In this document: piece after piece, positions 20,336-31,589 of the stretch
How the letters are laid out: each line of letters starts with the position of its first letter
How positions within the stretch are numbered: position 1 is the first letter of the stretch
NCBI GenBank assembly: GCA_907165275.2
Contig: OU015654.1
Span: 4,481,501-4,545,500 of the forward strand
Direction: 5' to 3'
DNA from: Zygaena filipendulae
Taxonomy: Eukaryota; Arthropoda; Insecta; Lepidoptera; Zygaenidae
Length of the DNA: 64,000 nt
The notes under the pieces: generated by a model
Seen by the model: the letters and a program-made list of their open reading frames with translations, nothing else
Database searches by the model: none
What the model was told of the DNA's origin: nothing
Program-made: the position numbers and the translations under genes

Positions 20336-21110
20336 GATGTTTTCCTTCACCGACAGCTCAAGCTCATCGTTAGGGTTTAAAGTTCGAAAATTCGGTGTCG
20401 TATTTCTCGCATTTTTGTATGAAGAAGAATATTCGTTATATATATATAATATATCACGATAAGCGTGACTAAGGTAGGTATATCTAATATAGGAATTCAG
20501 ATACAATTTTATTATTCCATCTTTTATCTATAGGGATCCCGTGAGTAATCTCTATTCCCTTTTTATTATAGGTACCTACCCACTTAAGTAATAAGTATTA
20601 CAAATTACAATCGTTCCAAGTTTCGATTTATTGCCACTTAAAACATGTTTTATTGTTACCTACTACTTTTGTATAAAATGTATATAAAGATTTATATAGT
20701 TAGATATACATATTGAAATACCTACCTACTTCTTTGTAGGCAATATAAAATATGGAGAGCCACTCGGCTTTATCTTTGAAATGGGCTATATAATTTGTAA
20801 TAAATACCTACTCAAAGTTTTTAATTGTTGAATTAATAGCGCGATACTTTTCATCACAACATTGCGACATTGCGATCGTCGTAATATTAGGTAGGTAGGT
20901 ACCTATTATGGTAACCTTGTCCTAGGAGAAATCATAGTCATTCTTTATGTTCCACAGTGAAGTACCGGGTGAAGTATAGATATAGAGATATTTATATCTA
21001 ACAATAGAAAAAAATAATTCTAATATGGTACCAAGTACCTACCAACCAATTAGGTAGGTACAGTAGTTTAGTCTATCTATGCATATAGGTAATATTAGAT
21101 ATAAAAAGGA
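20336..21110. other. AT-rich stretch, no gene seen
   Basis: It holds TAGGTACCTAC-type runs and short TA repeats. No exon with convincing splice sites. Confidence 0.4.
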
Positions 21111-21116
21111 AAAGAT

Positions 21117-21283
21117 TAGACTTTTTTGCGTTTGTTTGTAATGGAGAAATTCACAAACTACTTAACCGATTTTAAAAATTCTTTCACTTATATTAGGAAG
21201 CTTCAATGTCCTAAGTAACGTAGGTACTTTTTATCCCCGAATCTCCGCGGGAACTCTGAAATTAGCTCACGCGAATCCACTAG
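21117..21283 (+). repeat. Helitron-like repeat ending CCACTAGT
   Basis: GTTTGTTTGTAATGGAGAAA, AACTACTTAACCGATTTTAA and TCTCCGCGGGAACTCTGAAA are related to the blocks at 6244 and 26165. Confidence 0.5.
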
Positions 21284-21538
21284 TACAAAATAAAAATTTC
21301 GCGTAGGGACCAATATTCTCCCATTCTTCCAGTTATTCTATAAAATCAGTCGTCCAGGACTTAGCTGATTCCCGAGATCTTGACCAGATCGACGGTTAAT
21401 TTTATGAGAGGTCTGTCCCCAACGTGTCCGCCGAAGGCGTCGGAACGTATATTATTATGCTTTTCTTAAATCAACCGGGAATCAGCTAAGTCAAGCTTTA
21501 CAATCGATCGCAACAAACAAAAATATATTTGGCTTAAG

Positions 21539-21875
21539 TAATAGGGATGTGGACTACTTTTGAAAATCAAAATTCTAATTAGTCCGTCAGTTAGAAAATA
21601 AAAAAACAATAGACACGTATTTTTTGCTTTTTTAAATAAATTAAAATATACAGAGATAAAGCGCATTAAAGTTTAGGGTGAGGGGGTCGTAACGTCACTA
21701 ACCGCTAAAACCGCCATACAAACTGTCAGAATAGTGACGTCACGCGAAATTTCAACTCAATATAATATCGCCGTTATTTTTTGATTACGTAAAAAAAGAA
21801 AAAAATACTTGTCGAATATTTTTTAATAATCTACAAGACGGACTAAAAAATGAAAATTAGTCCACATGCCCATTA
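21539..21875. mobile_element. MITE copy C, best-preserved of the GTGGACT family
   Basis: It begins TAATAGGGATGTGGACT and ends AGTCCACATGCCCATTA, a 17-bp inverted repeat with two mismatches. A second inverted layer (TTAGTCCGTC / GACGGACTAA) lies inside. About 337 bp, no coding capacity. Confidence 0.7.
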
Positions 21876-22423
21876 AATATTATTACATACAATCGCCAAT
21901 TAGGTACCAAGTTCTAGTTGGATTTTTATATGAAACATTGCTCATAAAATCTGCATAGGTATAAGTAGTTGTATTGCATTTATGAGCTTGTATTAAGTAT
22001 AAATCTAGTGCATGAGAGCACCTAGTGAGATTCTGGTTGTTTGCTGCGCAATGAGAATGGTGCATTCAACCATGAAATTGCGCCAGACGTCGCGTCGGGT
22101 TTAAACGATGTGATAATTTACAAGCATTCCCGCACAATGTGCCGCTGCTTGCACTGCTATCTTGCCTACCAACATAGATATAAAAAAAAAAACATTCTAA
22201 AAACGATAAAGCATGTGCTTATGTCGCTTAAAAAAGGCGGACTATGAAGGTTGATTTATATTACGAGTTGGTATACATCAGCTTCTCTCGTCGCGTCGTC
22301 CCTCGTGCCGCGTCTCCCGGTCGAGAGAATAAAGCAGGGAATATACGACGTGATCCATCCAAAACAAAGTCCTATTTATTTGACAAAACATACTGCTACT
22401 CTGAAATAAAATTTAGAATATAG

Positions 22424-22586
22424 AGTATTTTTTTGCTTTTTGAATAATTGAACAACTACTTAGATAAAACGCATTAAAGTTTAGAGGGGGGAAGTCGCGA
22501 CGTCATAACTAAGTATAAATGTACCTAAGTGTGAGTACGTCACACGGAATTGCAACTCAATATATCGCCCCTATTTTTTGATTAGG
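22424..22586. repeat. Internal fragment of the GTGGACT MITE family (copy D)
   Basis: ACGCATTAAAGTTTAGAGGG, CGACGTCATAACT and CAACTCAATATATCGCC match the interior of copy C; both ends are missing. Confidence 0.55.
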
Positions 22587-22629
22587 ACAACAGCCAGGAC
22601 AAGGCCTCGAGCAGGGTCGGGGCGCGATC

Positions 22630-22742
22630 ATAATGTGCCTTTTGCACATTATAAGAAATTTTCTTGTCTTACATGCATTCGACAAAAATTACTATGTGCG
22701 TGTCTTATCCGACATTTCTTGTAAAACACAAGAAAATTTCTT
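22630..22742. repeat. Two adjacent perfect hairpins
   Basis: ATAATGTGC and GCACATTAT form a 9-bp stem with a 5-nt loop (22630-22652). AAGAAATTTTCTTGT at 22653-22667 pairs exactly with 22728-22742 across 60 nt, and pairing continues imperfectly inward. Confidence 0.6.
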
Positions 22743-22749
22743 TCTTCTC

Positions 22750-24240
22750 GCTGCCGCGTGACTCGCTCGTGAGTATAAAAATATGTATGAGATCGAGGAG
22801 GATCATTTCTAGAACTGCGATTGGCTAAGATCGGTGTCGCGAACCTGCTGCTCGGATATAATTCTTGAATAAAGTTTTAATAATTAATATCAAGTACCTA
22901 TTAATTATTGTTTTGTTACTCTTAACGTTGTGATACTTAAATTAAACAGTAATGAACAGTGAATATCTTGATTTGTGCTTGCATTATACTTACCCTAATA
23001 ACGCCCACAAGACTATAGTAATTATTAATCAAAATACCTAAGTAAATGGCCATTTTCCGGCATGAATATCTACAGTTTTCAATTTCCGAATAAGTAAAGC
23101 TGTGGATTGAAATTTGGGAGTGCAGGTCCCTCTATTTTTAAAGAATTTTACATAAAACTTACAACATAAAAATTGTACATAAAACTTAACACACGACTAC
23201 TTCAGTGGCAATAGAAAGAGTATGAACAACAGCGCCGAAACTGGCGTTTATCGTCAAATTATAGCGCTCCCAAGCAAATGATGTGAGAATTTATGGGAGC
23301 GCTCTTAGTGGAAAGGAAAGTTCTTCCGTGGCGGAGCCGGCATCCACCTCCGGGTATATTTGAGTCAGTTGTCTGATACACACTTTTGTTATTGGACTAT
23401 CATAATCGAATATCAATAGGACCTACTCACTTCGCGATATTTTCTTTTGAAAAAAATATGAGATAAGATGGGTAATATAAGCACAATCCATCGTAAATAT
23501 TTTGAAGTTTATATCAACAAAGTTAAAATCAAAGTCTAGTAATTTTGCTCAAAGTCGTTATGTTTTTTTTACACCAATAATATAGCACCCATAAAATGGC
23601 CGCCCTTCACAGCTTAGTATTGTGTTTTTGATGCAGTATTACCGAATGACTATTTTAAGGCACAACTAACTGTAAGTCGTATTTGAATGAAAAAACCTTA
23701 ATCTTTTGTATATCTATGCAGAAAAGCTTGCGGAGTGGAAACCGCTAATTAATGTTGACAACTTTAACAACCTAAACAAAATGCTGTCATCTCCATAAAC
23801 GTTTATGGAATGATTAACGAAATTAATGAAAACGTTAATGAATTAACTGAAAACTAGGAAGTAGTTTGCTCAGAATCGACTTACAAATGTTTTAATATAG
23901 GTTATATTTTTTCATTTTCTCGAGCCTATGTCTAAATTATTTATAATACAATAATTGGCGCGTACGCCGCCCGCAGCAAAAAAAATCGAATCGGTTATTG
24001 AGCCGTAGACGCGGGCGTAGCGCTTGAAATACTATCGGAAATTAAGGTTGAATAACTTTTAAACTATTAATTTTTTCGACATAAATTTTATTTTAATCAT
24101 ATTATTGTTTATTTTTTTAAATGGGGTGTATCAGGTTTTTGGTTAATTCATTAACACGTTGTGTAAACCATATTTATTATACTGGACGTTTGTTTTTTTA
24201 GTTTAGATTTATAAGTAGTAGGTACCTACTAACTGCAGTT
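22750..24240. other. Non-coding stretch
   Basis: One inverted repeat is visible, AGCGCTCCCA against TGGGAGCGCT (about 23264-23304), in a GC-richer block that runs to 23340. The rest is AT-rich and shows nothing I can support. Confidence 0.4.
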
Positions 24241-24262
24241 TCCTGCAGTTTCTCCTGTTAAT

Positions 24263-24523
24263 TTCGGGGATCCCGCGGGTATTCCGAGATAAATGTACTA
24301 CCCTATATTTTTTTCTGTATACCTACCTACCTACCTACCCTTGACAATGTTTAGTATAGGTATGCAAAATTTAATGTAGTTTAAATCGCGTTAATTTCGC
24401 AGTCCCGTGGGAATTCCAATTCCCGAGATAAAAAGTACCCCTTAAAATGTGTACGCGAAATTTCATGATGATCGGTTGAGTCATTGAGGCGTGAAAGCGT
24501 AACAAACAAACTCACTTTCGCAT
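24263..24523 (-). repeat. Two Lep1-like Helitron fragments, reverse orientation
   Basis: 24263-24310 keeps TCCCGCGGGTATTCCGAGAT. 24389-24523 keeps GAAATTTCATGATGATCGGT, GCGTGAAAGCGTAACAAACA and CTCACTTTCGCA. Confidence 0.5.
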
Positions 24524-25363
24524 TTTTTTATTTCGCATTTTACTTTCGTAAAGGATACGGGTACTTTTAAAATAAAAATTACTAACTAATCTGTCAAAAT
24601 ATAAAAATGAAAAGTCAGCTATATAGTATATACTACTATCTAAAAATCATTTAGCAAGTGACTAAAGAGTATATAACCACTACGTTTTACAATTGATTTC
24701 GAAAGTCACACTTGCTTCGCTTCTAATCTCATCAAATTTAGGCAAAACCAAAGACATTCTATATAATAAAGAAAATGAAGTGAGATTGGGAAACAACAAA
24801 ATAACTAGGTAACTATTAGTATCATTTGGCAACGCCAGTGTCAAACCCATTTTAAGAATGAGAATCTAATCTCACCATGGGTTTAGAATTGATTTTTGAA
24901 TTTGCCAATAATGCTTATGAGAATAACACTGCGAGTAATTCGAATTATCTTTATATTATATTCGAATCTGAATTCAATCGAATCTGTGCGCTCTGCACGT
25001 GCGATGGATTAACATTTGTTTGTCTCCAAGCAGAGCTAGTGTCAGGCTCAATGTTTTTTTCATAGGCGAACAGTTTATATATGAATAAAATAAAGTATTA
25101 AAACACATCGTGACGTCATCAGGCACTAGGGAGGTTTACGCAGGCCACCGATTGCATGCGCGATTTCGCGATGCAGGCAGATTGCACCCTTTTATGTGAA
25201 AAGTTTGCCCTTAAATTTTATAACCAACGCATTGAACACCTCAAGTCCACTCGATGCAGAATACTAACGAAAAATAATTTAAATTATGATATTTTCGCAG
25301 AAAATACATATCTAAGTACTTTAGATTAGAAAAAAATGCAAAAGAGGCTTTTAGATCTATAAA

Positions 25364-25590
25364 ATGGATAATGGCCGTTTACCGGATAGGTCACGTGGGC
25401 TGGCCTGCAGAGTCCGTTATGGTACGAATTTGCAGGTCATTTCAATGATACGCTTAAACTGCCCTGGTAGGCCTGCAGGAGAGATTTTAGTAAGTAGCGA
25501 GAAGCGAGTGGCGTGTGTAAATAATTTAGATCTAGACACTAATACTATACAGATGTATCTAAATATAAATAAATATTTTACATAATTATT
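25364..25590 (+). other. Unassigned open frame, probably not a gene
   Basis: A 73-codon frame from ATG at 25364 with mixed composition (RSRGLACRVRYG, LNCPGRPAGEIL). No matching exon partner, domain or conserved motif was found. It could be an old coding remnant. Confidence 0.15.
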
Positions 25591-25662
25591 GATAAAATAA
25601 AGCCCTGATAAATACAAGACTATATGTATAGAAATTCGATAGTAACTGTGTGTATCTGTCTA

Positions 25663-25928
25663 TTATCTTTTCACGCCTTAACTATTTAACCGATCATTAT
25701 GAAATTTCGCATACACGCTTCTGTCACTGACAAGTTGCTAGGGGTACAAAAAGTACATACTATATGTAGGTATATTGAAATAGAAAAAACTTTATTACCT
25801 CTAAGAATTCTGGCGAGAACTCCGAAATTAATGCAAGTAAAACGCATGAAATTTTGCATACACGTTTTCAGGGGTAGGTACAGCAAAAGACATTGCTTAC
25901 TTTTAATGCAGATAAAACCGCGGGGAAC
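25663..25928 (+). repeat. Lep1-like Helitron, rearranged copy
   Basis: TTTCACGCCTTAACTATTTA, CCGATCATTATGAAATTTCG, a second GAAATTTTGCATACACGTTT block and the end ACCGCGGGGAACAGTTA. The central module is duplicated. Confidence 0.5.
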
Positions 25929-26164
25929 AGTTATATTTAGATTTATACGGTTTAAGATTAAACGAATGACGCATTATAGAAGGGTATTCAGTAGTCTATT
26001 ATCGTCTGAAATACCTACAGAAAAACAATGTTAGTTTTGGCCGCAATTATTTACAAAAAACTATTCATAAAAGTTGGGCTTTCATATTGTCGCGTCGGCA
26101 GACGCGTTCCACGTTCTTTGTTATAAGGTTTTCTCTGTGATTTATCAGTACCTTTTTCTTTACT

Positions 26165-26475
26165 TCTATACTAATATTATAAAGAGAAAAGATTTGATTT
26201 TGTGTGTTTGTTTCCTTGTTTGTAATGGATAAACTCAAAAATTACTCAAGCAATTTAAAAGAAAATATATATAAGTCAAAGTCAAATCATTTATTCAAAT
26301 TTGGTCCATAATATGGCTCTTTTTGACGTCAATAAAGTTACATTTATTATGACAACACCCCTATATATAGCTACAGTGATAGCTACCTTGTGTAACATAG
26401 GGTTGTTTTTATTCCGGAATTCCCAAAGGAACTCCGAAATGAGGGCGAGTAAAACCATAGGGGATCGACTAGTAG
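26165..26475 (+). mobile_element. Helitron-like element with an internal insert
   Basis: It starts CTATACTAATATTATAAAGA and ends GGGATCGACTAGTA. In the middle, AGTCAAAGTCAAATCATTTA near 26277 is a retroposon end inserted into it. Confidence 0.5.
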
Positions 26476-26479
26476 TATA

Positions 26480-28105
26480 CATTGGAATTACATAATTTAT
26501 GCTAGATTTACTAAGCGCTTGTCTCTCTTTTAAAATTACATCCTATTACTACTCAGAGACTGCAGCAGGCACTTTATCATGAAACACATGCTGCCGACTC
26601 TTACTTTTACAGTATACACTTATACTTGATAGGTACGGCCACTAAATTCACTTTTAAGTTCGCTAAGTAGTTGAGAGTTATAAGACAGCATGTATGTTCT
26701 TGTAAGTAGGTACATATAAACTTATACATATATTATATGTAATGTGCAGGGCGTTAAGCTACAGTTCCACTAATGAGTCGCTCAACACGCTATGTGTGAA
26801 CACAGCTGTTGAGACTTTCGCCACTAACTTTAAAGTGTTGACACCAAAAACAAAAAAATATTTTGAAAACGGCACTTTTTGTAAGTTGAAAAATATTTCA
26901 TTAATTAATTTTGAGATGCACATTTTTAAATGTAGATTATGGAATATTGGATCATTTATTTATTAATTAAATGTTTACCTGTAGTTGTACATAAGTTTGT
27001 GCTTTATTATGATTACTGAATTCATCATAGAGCACGTACAGTAAGTACCTATACTTGTTTTAATTAAATAATGTGCCTATACCTACGAGTAATCTAAAGT
27101 CATTTGAAATGTACGACACATAAGTACTGGCATACTTCAATATGAGATTTTATCACGCTCAGCATTATTGTGCCAACTCTAGCCAAACAATGGGTTAGCA
27201 GAAGACAATGCAGAGTTATATTAAAGTCGCTATTGTGCCTCCACAGTTTCATATCTGCAATATACCTATAGCTGCCTATAGGTATAGCCCAGAGATGCTG
27301 CATGCAGTGTCAATTATTATGATAAACTATTTTATGATAAAAAACATTTCCGCACGTAGACAGAGGTCTACGTTCAGGCAGTGTTTTTATGGACATAGAA
27401 TGACAAGTAGGTACATTACGTTTATCTATTTATACTGGCTGTCTCAAATACCTAATGGTATCAAGTGGAAGTTAGAGATAGAGAAGCCCTGATGAGAAAA
27501 AACACAGTGGTAAACTAAATCATGCTATCGAAGGAGATCTGTAACAACTAATCGAAATTCGTTTATATCAAGTAACAAGGTAGAGTTGTATCGTACATAT
27601 GAATTCGTACGGTGAGGTTGTGTTCAGTTTCAATGAGAGTAGCCGTGTGGAGGCAGCGAACATATGGCCGACTAATTAGATATTAATTCGAGAGCGCTTG
27701 CAAACACTCTAGTGAGCCGGTTTCATGGCACTCGCTCACACAAGCACCTCACCTACACGTAGGTGGATGCTTGTGCAGTCTACTGTTCCAATGTTCCCAC
27801 TGTTAAGTTGCAAGATTTTACTCAACCCCAGTAGAGTTGTAAAGTGTTTGTGGTGCAGAGAAGTTCTGCTTCATTTATGTATTACATTAATTTCAAAATT
27901 ATTAAGCTTGATTTTGCCTGGAGACCATACTTTACAGGTTCAATGAAATATTTTTAAGACTGTGGTTTAAGACTGGTTTCTTTTGACCTCTGTGTGCAAA
28001 GATCATATAATCACTATGTGTGTAATATATAATTAGAAATATGTGTGATATATTAGAAATATTATGTATATATTTTCAAAACAATGTCAGAGAATAGTAT
28101 ATTTC
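26480..28105. other. Non-coding stretch
   Basis: AT-rich, with many short TAGGTA runs. Several short frames exist, but none has a recognisable domain or matching splice sites. Confidence 0.4.
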
Positions 28106-28112
28106 ATTATAA

Positions 28113-28222
28113 GTGCGGAAACCCTGTCATTGCAAAGAGTTCCGACAAATGTCTACCCGAGCCGAGGCGCAGCCGAAGGTGAGGGTTGACAGTCGGAACT
28201 AGTTGCAATGACGGTTCCGCAC
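28113..28222. mobile_element. Small snap-back MITE, 110 bp
   Basis: GTGCGGAAACCCTGTCATTG (start) mirrors CAATGACGGTTCCGCAC (end), and GAGTTCCGAC mirrors GTCGGAACT inside. The centre is GC-rich (GAGCCGAGGCGCAGCC). Confidence 0.65.
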
Positions 28223-28234
28223 GTGTACTGAACA

Positions 28235-28532
28235 ACTATTTTTAATACAGTTGCGAAAAAAATGAAGAAATTTAATAAAATATCAAAAACACAACAAACT
28301 CAACTAAGTTCCAACTGTGATCAAGAGATGGCGCTAGTCGTATTAGTAATGCGAAACCTACGTTTCGCAATGTAAAAAAGTGTGTCAAAGTCGTGTCGCC
28401 ATTTGACAGTTGGCAAAGAGAACGCACGAGTTCGGGAAAGGTAAACAAAAAGCTCGAGTATGTAATAGCCCACATCCCGAACGCTAAACGTCCCTGCAAT
28501 ACGCCACTTTTTGAGCAACTGTATTAAAATAG
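28235..28532. mobile_element. MITE with CTATTTTTAATACAGTTGC ends
   Basis: TTAATACAGTTGC near the left end is inverted at the right as GCAACTGTATTAA. About 298 bp, 12 bp after the previous element. The minus-strand reading frames at 28272-28542 lie inside it. Confidence 0.65.
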
Positions 28533-28925
28533 AATATTTCAACTTTTAAAATATCAAAACGTCAGTGTTCTCATTATAAAATTATATAAAAGAGTTTTAA
28601 CAGTATTTATATCCCAAGATCAAAAAAGTTCTGTACACTTTGAAATCACTTCGCTTTTTTCTAAATGCGACATGAAAATTTTGTATATACCTAAAACACG
28701 GTCATTTGTGGGTAGCGCCTGGAGCGGGTCAATGTGCATCGTTGTAATAGTAGGTAGGTAGGAAGTAGGAACCTACCACCCTCACCGAGGCCGAGGGCGC
28801 TGCGGTTGCCTCGGACAAACCCACGGACGTTCCAAATATAAATGGTTTGTGCACGTTTTTAACTGCATGCTTTCATTCCTACGCTGCCGCTTTTATTATA
28901 AAAATGTAAAGCGTTTCAAGTCGGC

Positions 28926-28959
28926 AATTTGTGTCTAAATATTGATTTAGACACAAATT
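28926..28959. repeat. Perfect 15-bp hairpin
   Basis: AATTTGTGTCTAAAT, a 4-nt ATTG loop, then ATTTAGACACAAATT. Confidence 0.85.
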
Positions 28960-29760
28960 CTTCAATATTATGTGCTGAAGGGGTTTATAAATTGTTAAAA
29001 ATATGCCTAATAATCAAAACACAAAAAATATATATGATAAGCCGTTGTAAAGAAACAAACTTGGTAATATTCAGAGTAATATATGTCTTATTAGTTATTA
29101 CCAACGTATCAATAATAATGTCAAATAATTATTTTCTGAAAAAGTTTTCTTGAACGAAGTGTAAGACATTTTATTAATATTTTTGCTTTATATTTTCACT
29201 CTAGGTTAGTAATAAAACAGTAAGAGTTATTTGTACAACTATTCCTCAAGAACGTCAGATATGCAGTTGCTTCTCGCTCTGCAGAGTGCAGAGTTAAAAT
29301 TCAGTTAAAATTCCTTGCTCCTCCCTCCCTCTCGCCCCAGTGCCGGGGCCACTTAATAAACGTAGCTTGCTTTTGTTCCACGTTATCATATTTGCCACAC
29401 TATCTTGTACCTATTTCAATCCTCTCCCTTTTAATAACTAATCATTTTAATTTCAAATGAGTTCGAAATCCACACGTAACTAGGTCTTCCTAAGCATTTG
29501 ATAAATTAATTCAACGTTGATAGAGAGTTGTAAGCCTTTTCATAACAGAATCTCTCTGCCTTAAAATCCCATTGAGGGATGTAAATTCCTATCGGGAACC
29601 CCTATTGTACGGGTTATAGTACATATAATCCCTTATAAAGTGGGATATACCTATCTATTGTGATATGATGATGATGACTTGTGAGTGTAACAAATCAAAA
29701 AATCATAAAAAGTTAGTAAAAAAAATAACCAGTTCTTTTCTCTTAATATATTGGTATTTT
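28960..29760. other. Non-coding stretch
   Basis: Nothing beyond short AT-rich frames is seen. Confidence 0.35.
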
Positions 29761-29766
29761 TTTAAA

Positions 29767-29890
29767 TCTGTTCCCCGCGGTTTTACCTGCATTAACTTCG
29801 GCGTTCTCGCGAGAATTCCGGGTAAAAATAACCTATGTCCTTTTCTTGTCCTCACGATCGGTTAATTGAGTAATTGAGGTCTGGAAAAGG
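29767..29890 (-). repeat. Lep1-like Helitron fragment
   Basis: CTGTTCCCCGCGGTTTTACC to CGATCGGTTAATTGAGTAAT in reverse orientation; the 5' part is missing. Confidence 0.5.
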
Positions 29891-30509
29891 TAACAGAATT
29901 ACTAGTATTATCTAAGTATATTAAAATAGCAGCGTTCGCACCAGTGCGACGTCTATATCTACACTAGCGTTTTTTGTGATTTTACTCTGGGATTACAGAT
30001 ACTGAAGGAAAAGTTTCAGTATAATTAATATTATGGCACGGAAGTCGTTTCATACTTGTAAGGTTTCGTTGTTGGTGTCGCGTTTCGTAGTTTGCTACGG
30101 CGTCGACTTACACAGCTACGCCGGCGGCGTTTGGTGGTACCTAATAGCTATCTAAATAGAAAAAATTAAATTGAAATATGAATTGAATATGGAGGGGCAG
30201 CACTTACCCAAGTAGGTCATAAATGTCTAAGTATAAAGTATTGTACCAAAATTTCAATGGTCAACAAATTAAGCGACACAAGACGCCACATATGACAGCT
30301 GTACCTTACCAAAATATTCATTCTTCTCACTTGAGGTTACCAACGCGATTGTTTGCCGACTTTAAATTTGAGACTTTGCTTTTTAATATTTGACCATTTC
30401 TCTCTATAGATAAATAATCAACTGTTACATATATGTACCTACAACACTGAACTTGGACTTCAGCAACGCGTTTATCTCCATTGATTTTGATATATTGTTG
30501 TGCTTGTTA

Positions 30510-31585
30510 ACATAATTAATTTCTCTCCAGCAGCGGTTGATTGGTTTCATTGGCCGCATGGGCGACAGCAACGAGCCCGTGTGGACGGCTCCAGCGGCTC
30601 CTCATCGGAGTGGTGTACTGTCGCTGCTGGGGTGCCCCAGAGCGGCGTACTGTCTCCTCTTTTTTTCGCTACTTTCATTACTTCAGTCACTAAAAACTTA
30701 AGTTGTTCATGTCATCTCTATGCTAATGACCTTCAGATATAATATTCACAATCTGATCTGGAGAATCTTCGTACCGCTGTTGACGCTACGAACAGAGATC
30801 TTACATCAATTGTAGAATGGAGCAAACTTAACTTAACCTAAATCCGAAGAAGACGCAAGTTGTAATCGTTTGGAGTCAGATACAGATTTCCAAGGTGGAT
30901 TGGAGCTGCTTGCCACCGGTTCACTTGTGGCAGGAAATCATTCCCTATAAGAACTGTGTAAAAAATCTTGGGATTTACCTTGATAATACACTGTCCTGGT
31001 AACCAATTATGTATCTTTTGTTTCAATCATTTTCCAATTTCAATCCGAAACATAGCGGTCTTGTGATTAATTGATCATGTTAAGACAGCTTTAAACTTAT
31101 CAATTATGTTAATTTTGGTTGATTGCTAGATATTGTAGGTGTCGAAACGTGCTATTGCCTGTCTAAACATGGTTAATTAATCATAAAGTCACTTTTTTTC
31201 TGATTGAAACTGAAATATGAATGCAACAAAAGTTACATAATAGCCCTGCTGGACAACTCAAATCAAAGAACTGGGTAGAAAGTTGTACGCTGCCATAGGA
31301 GCTTTGAGATGACTTCAGAACATTCTTCCTGCTGCTACCAAAGTAGCTTTCGCTCAGTCGCTCCTGCTCCCTATCCTCGATTACGATACTTGTTACCCGG
31401 ATCTAACTGAAGAAAAACTCTACAAACTTGGGCGTCTTTAAAACCTCTGTATTCGGTTCATATTTGGCCTGCGCAAATATGACCATGTTTCCAATTTTCG
31501 AGATCAGCTCAAGTGGCTTCCTATACGACTTTGCCGGAATATACATATTTTATCTCTTTTTTATAATAACTTGTTCCATTAATAT
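30510..31585 (+). pseudogene. CR1/L2-like LINE reverse transcriptase relic, split by a MITE
   Basis: The conceptual product keeps RT motif B (VAAGVPQSGVLSPLFF), a damaged catalytic box (HLYANDLQI, where YADD is expected, then a stop) and TSIVEWSKLNL. KNLGIYLDNTLSW follows, and after the insertion the frame continues as TTQIKELGRKLYAAIGALR, LLLPILDYDTCY and LCIRFIFGLRKYDHV. There are several stops (30740-30742, 30838-30840, around 31310 and 31438). The endonuclease and N-terminal RT are missing. No RNase H. Clade assignment is by motif resemblance only. Confidence 0.75.
31000..31248. mobile_element. MITE inserted in the CR1-like relic
   Basis: AATTATGTATCTTTTGTTTC near the left end matches the inverted right end (GCAACAAAAGTTACATAATA reversed). 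CTGG flanks it on both sides (30996-30999 and 31249-31252). Removing it rejoins the LINE frame exactly at a Trp codon. Confidence 0.7.
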
Positions 31586-31589
31586 GATA

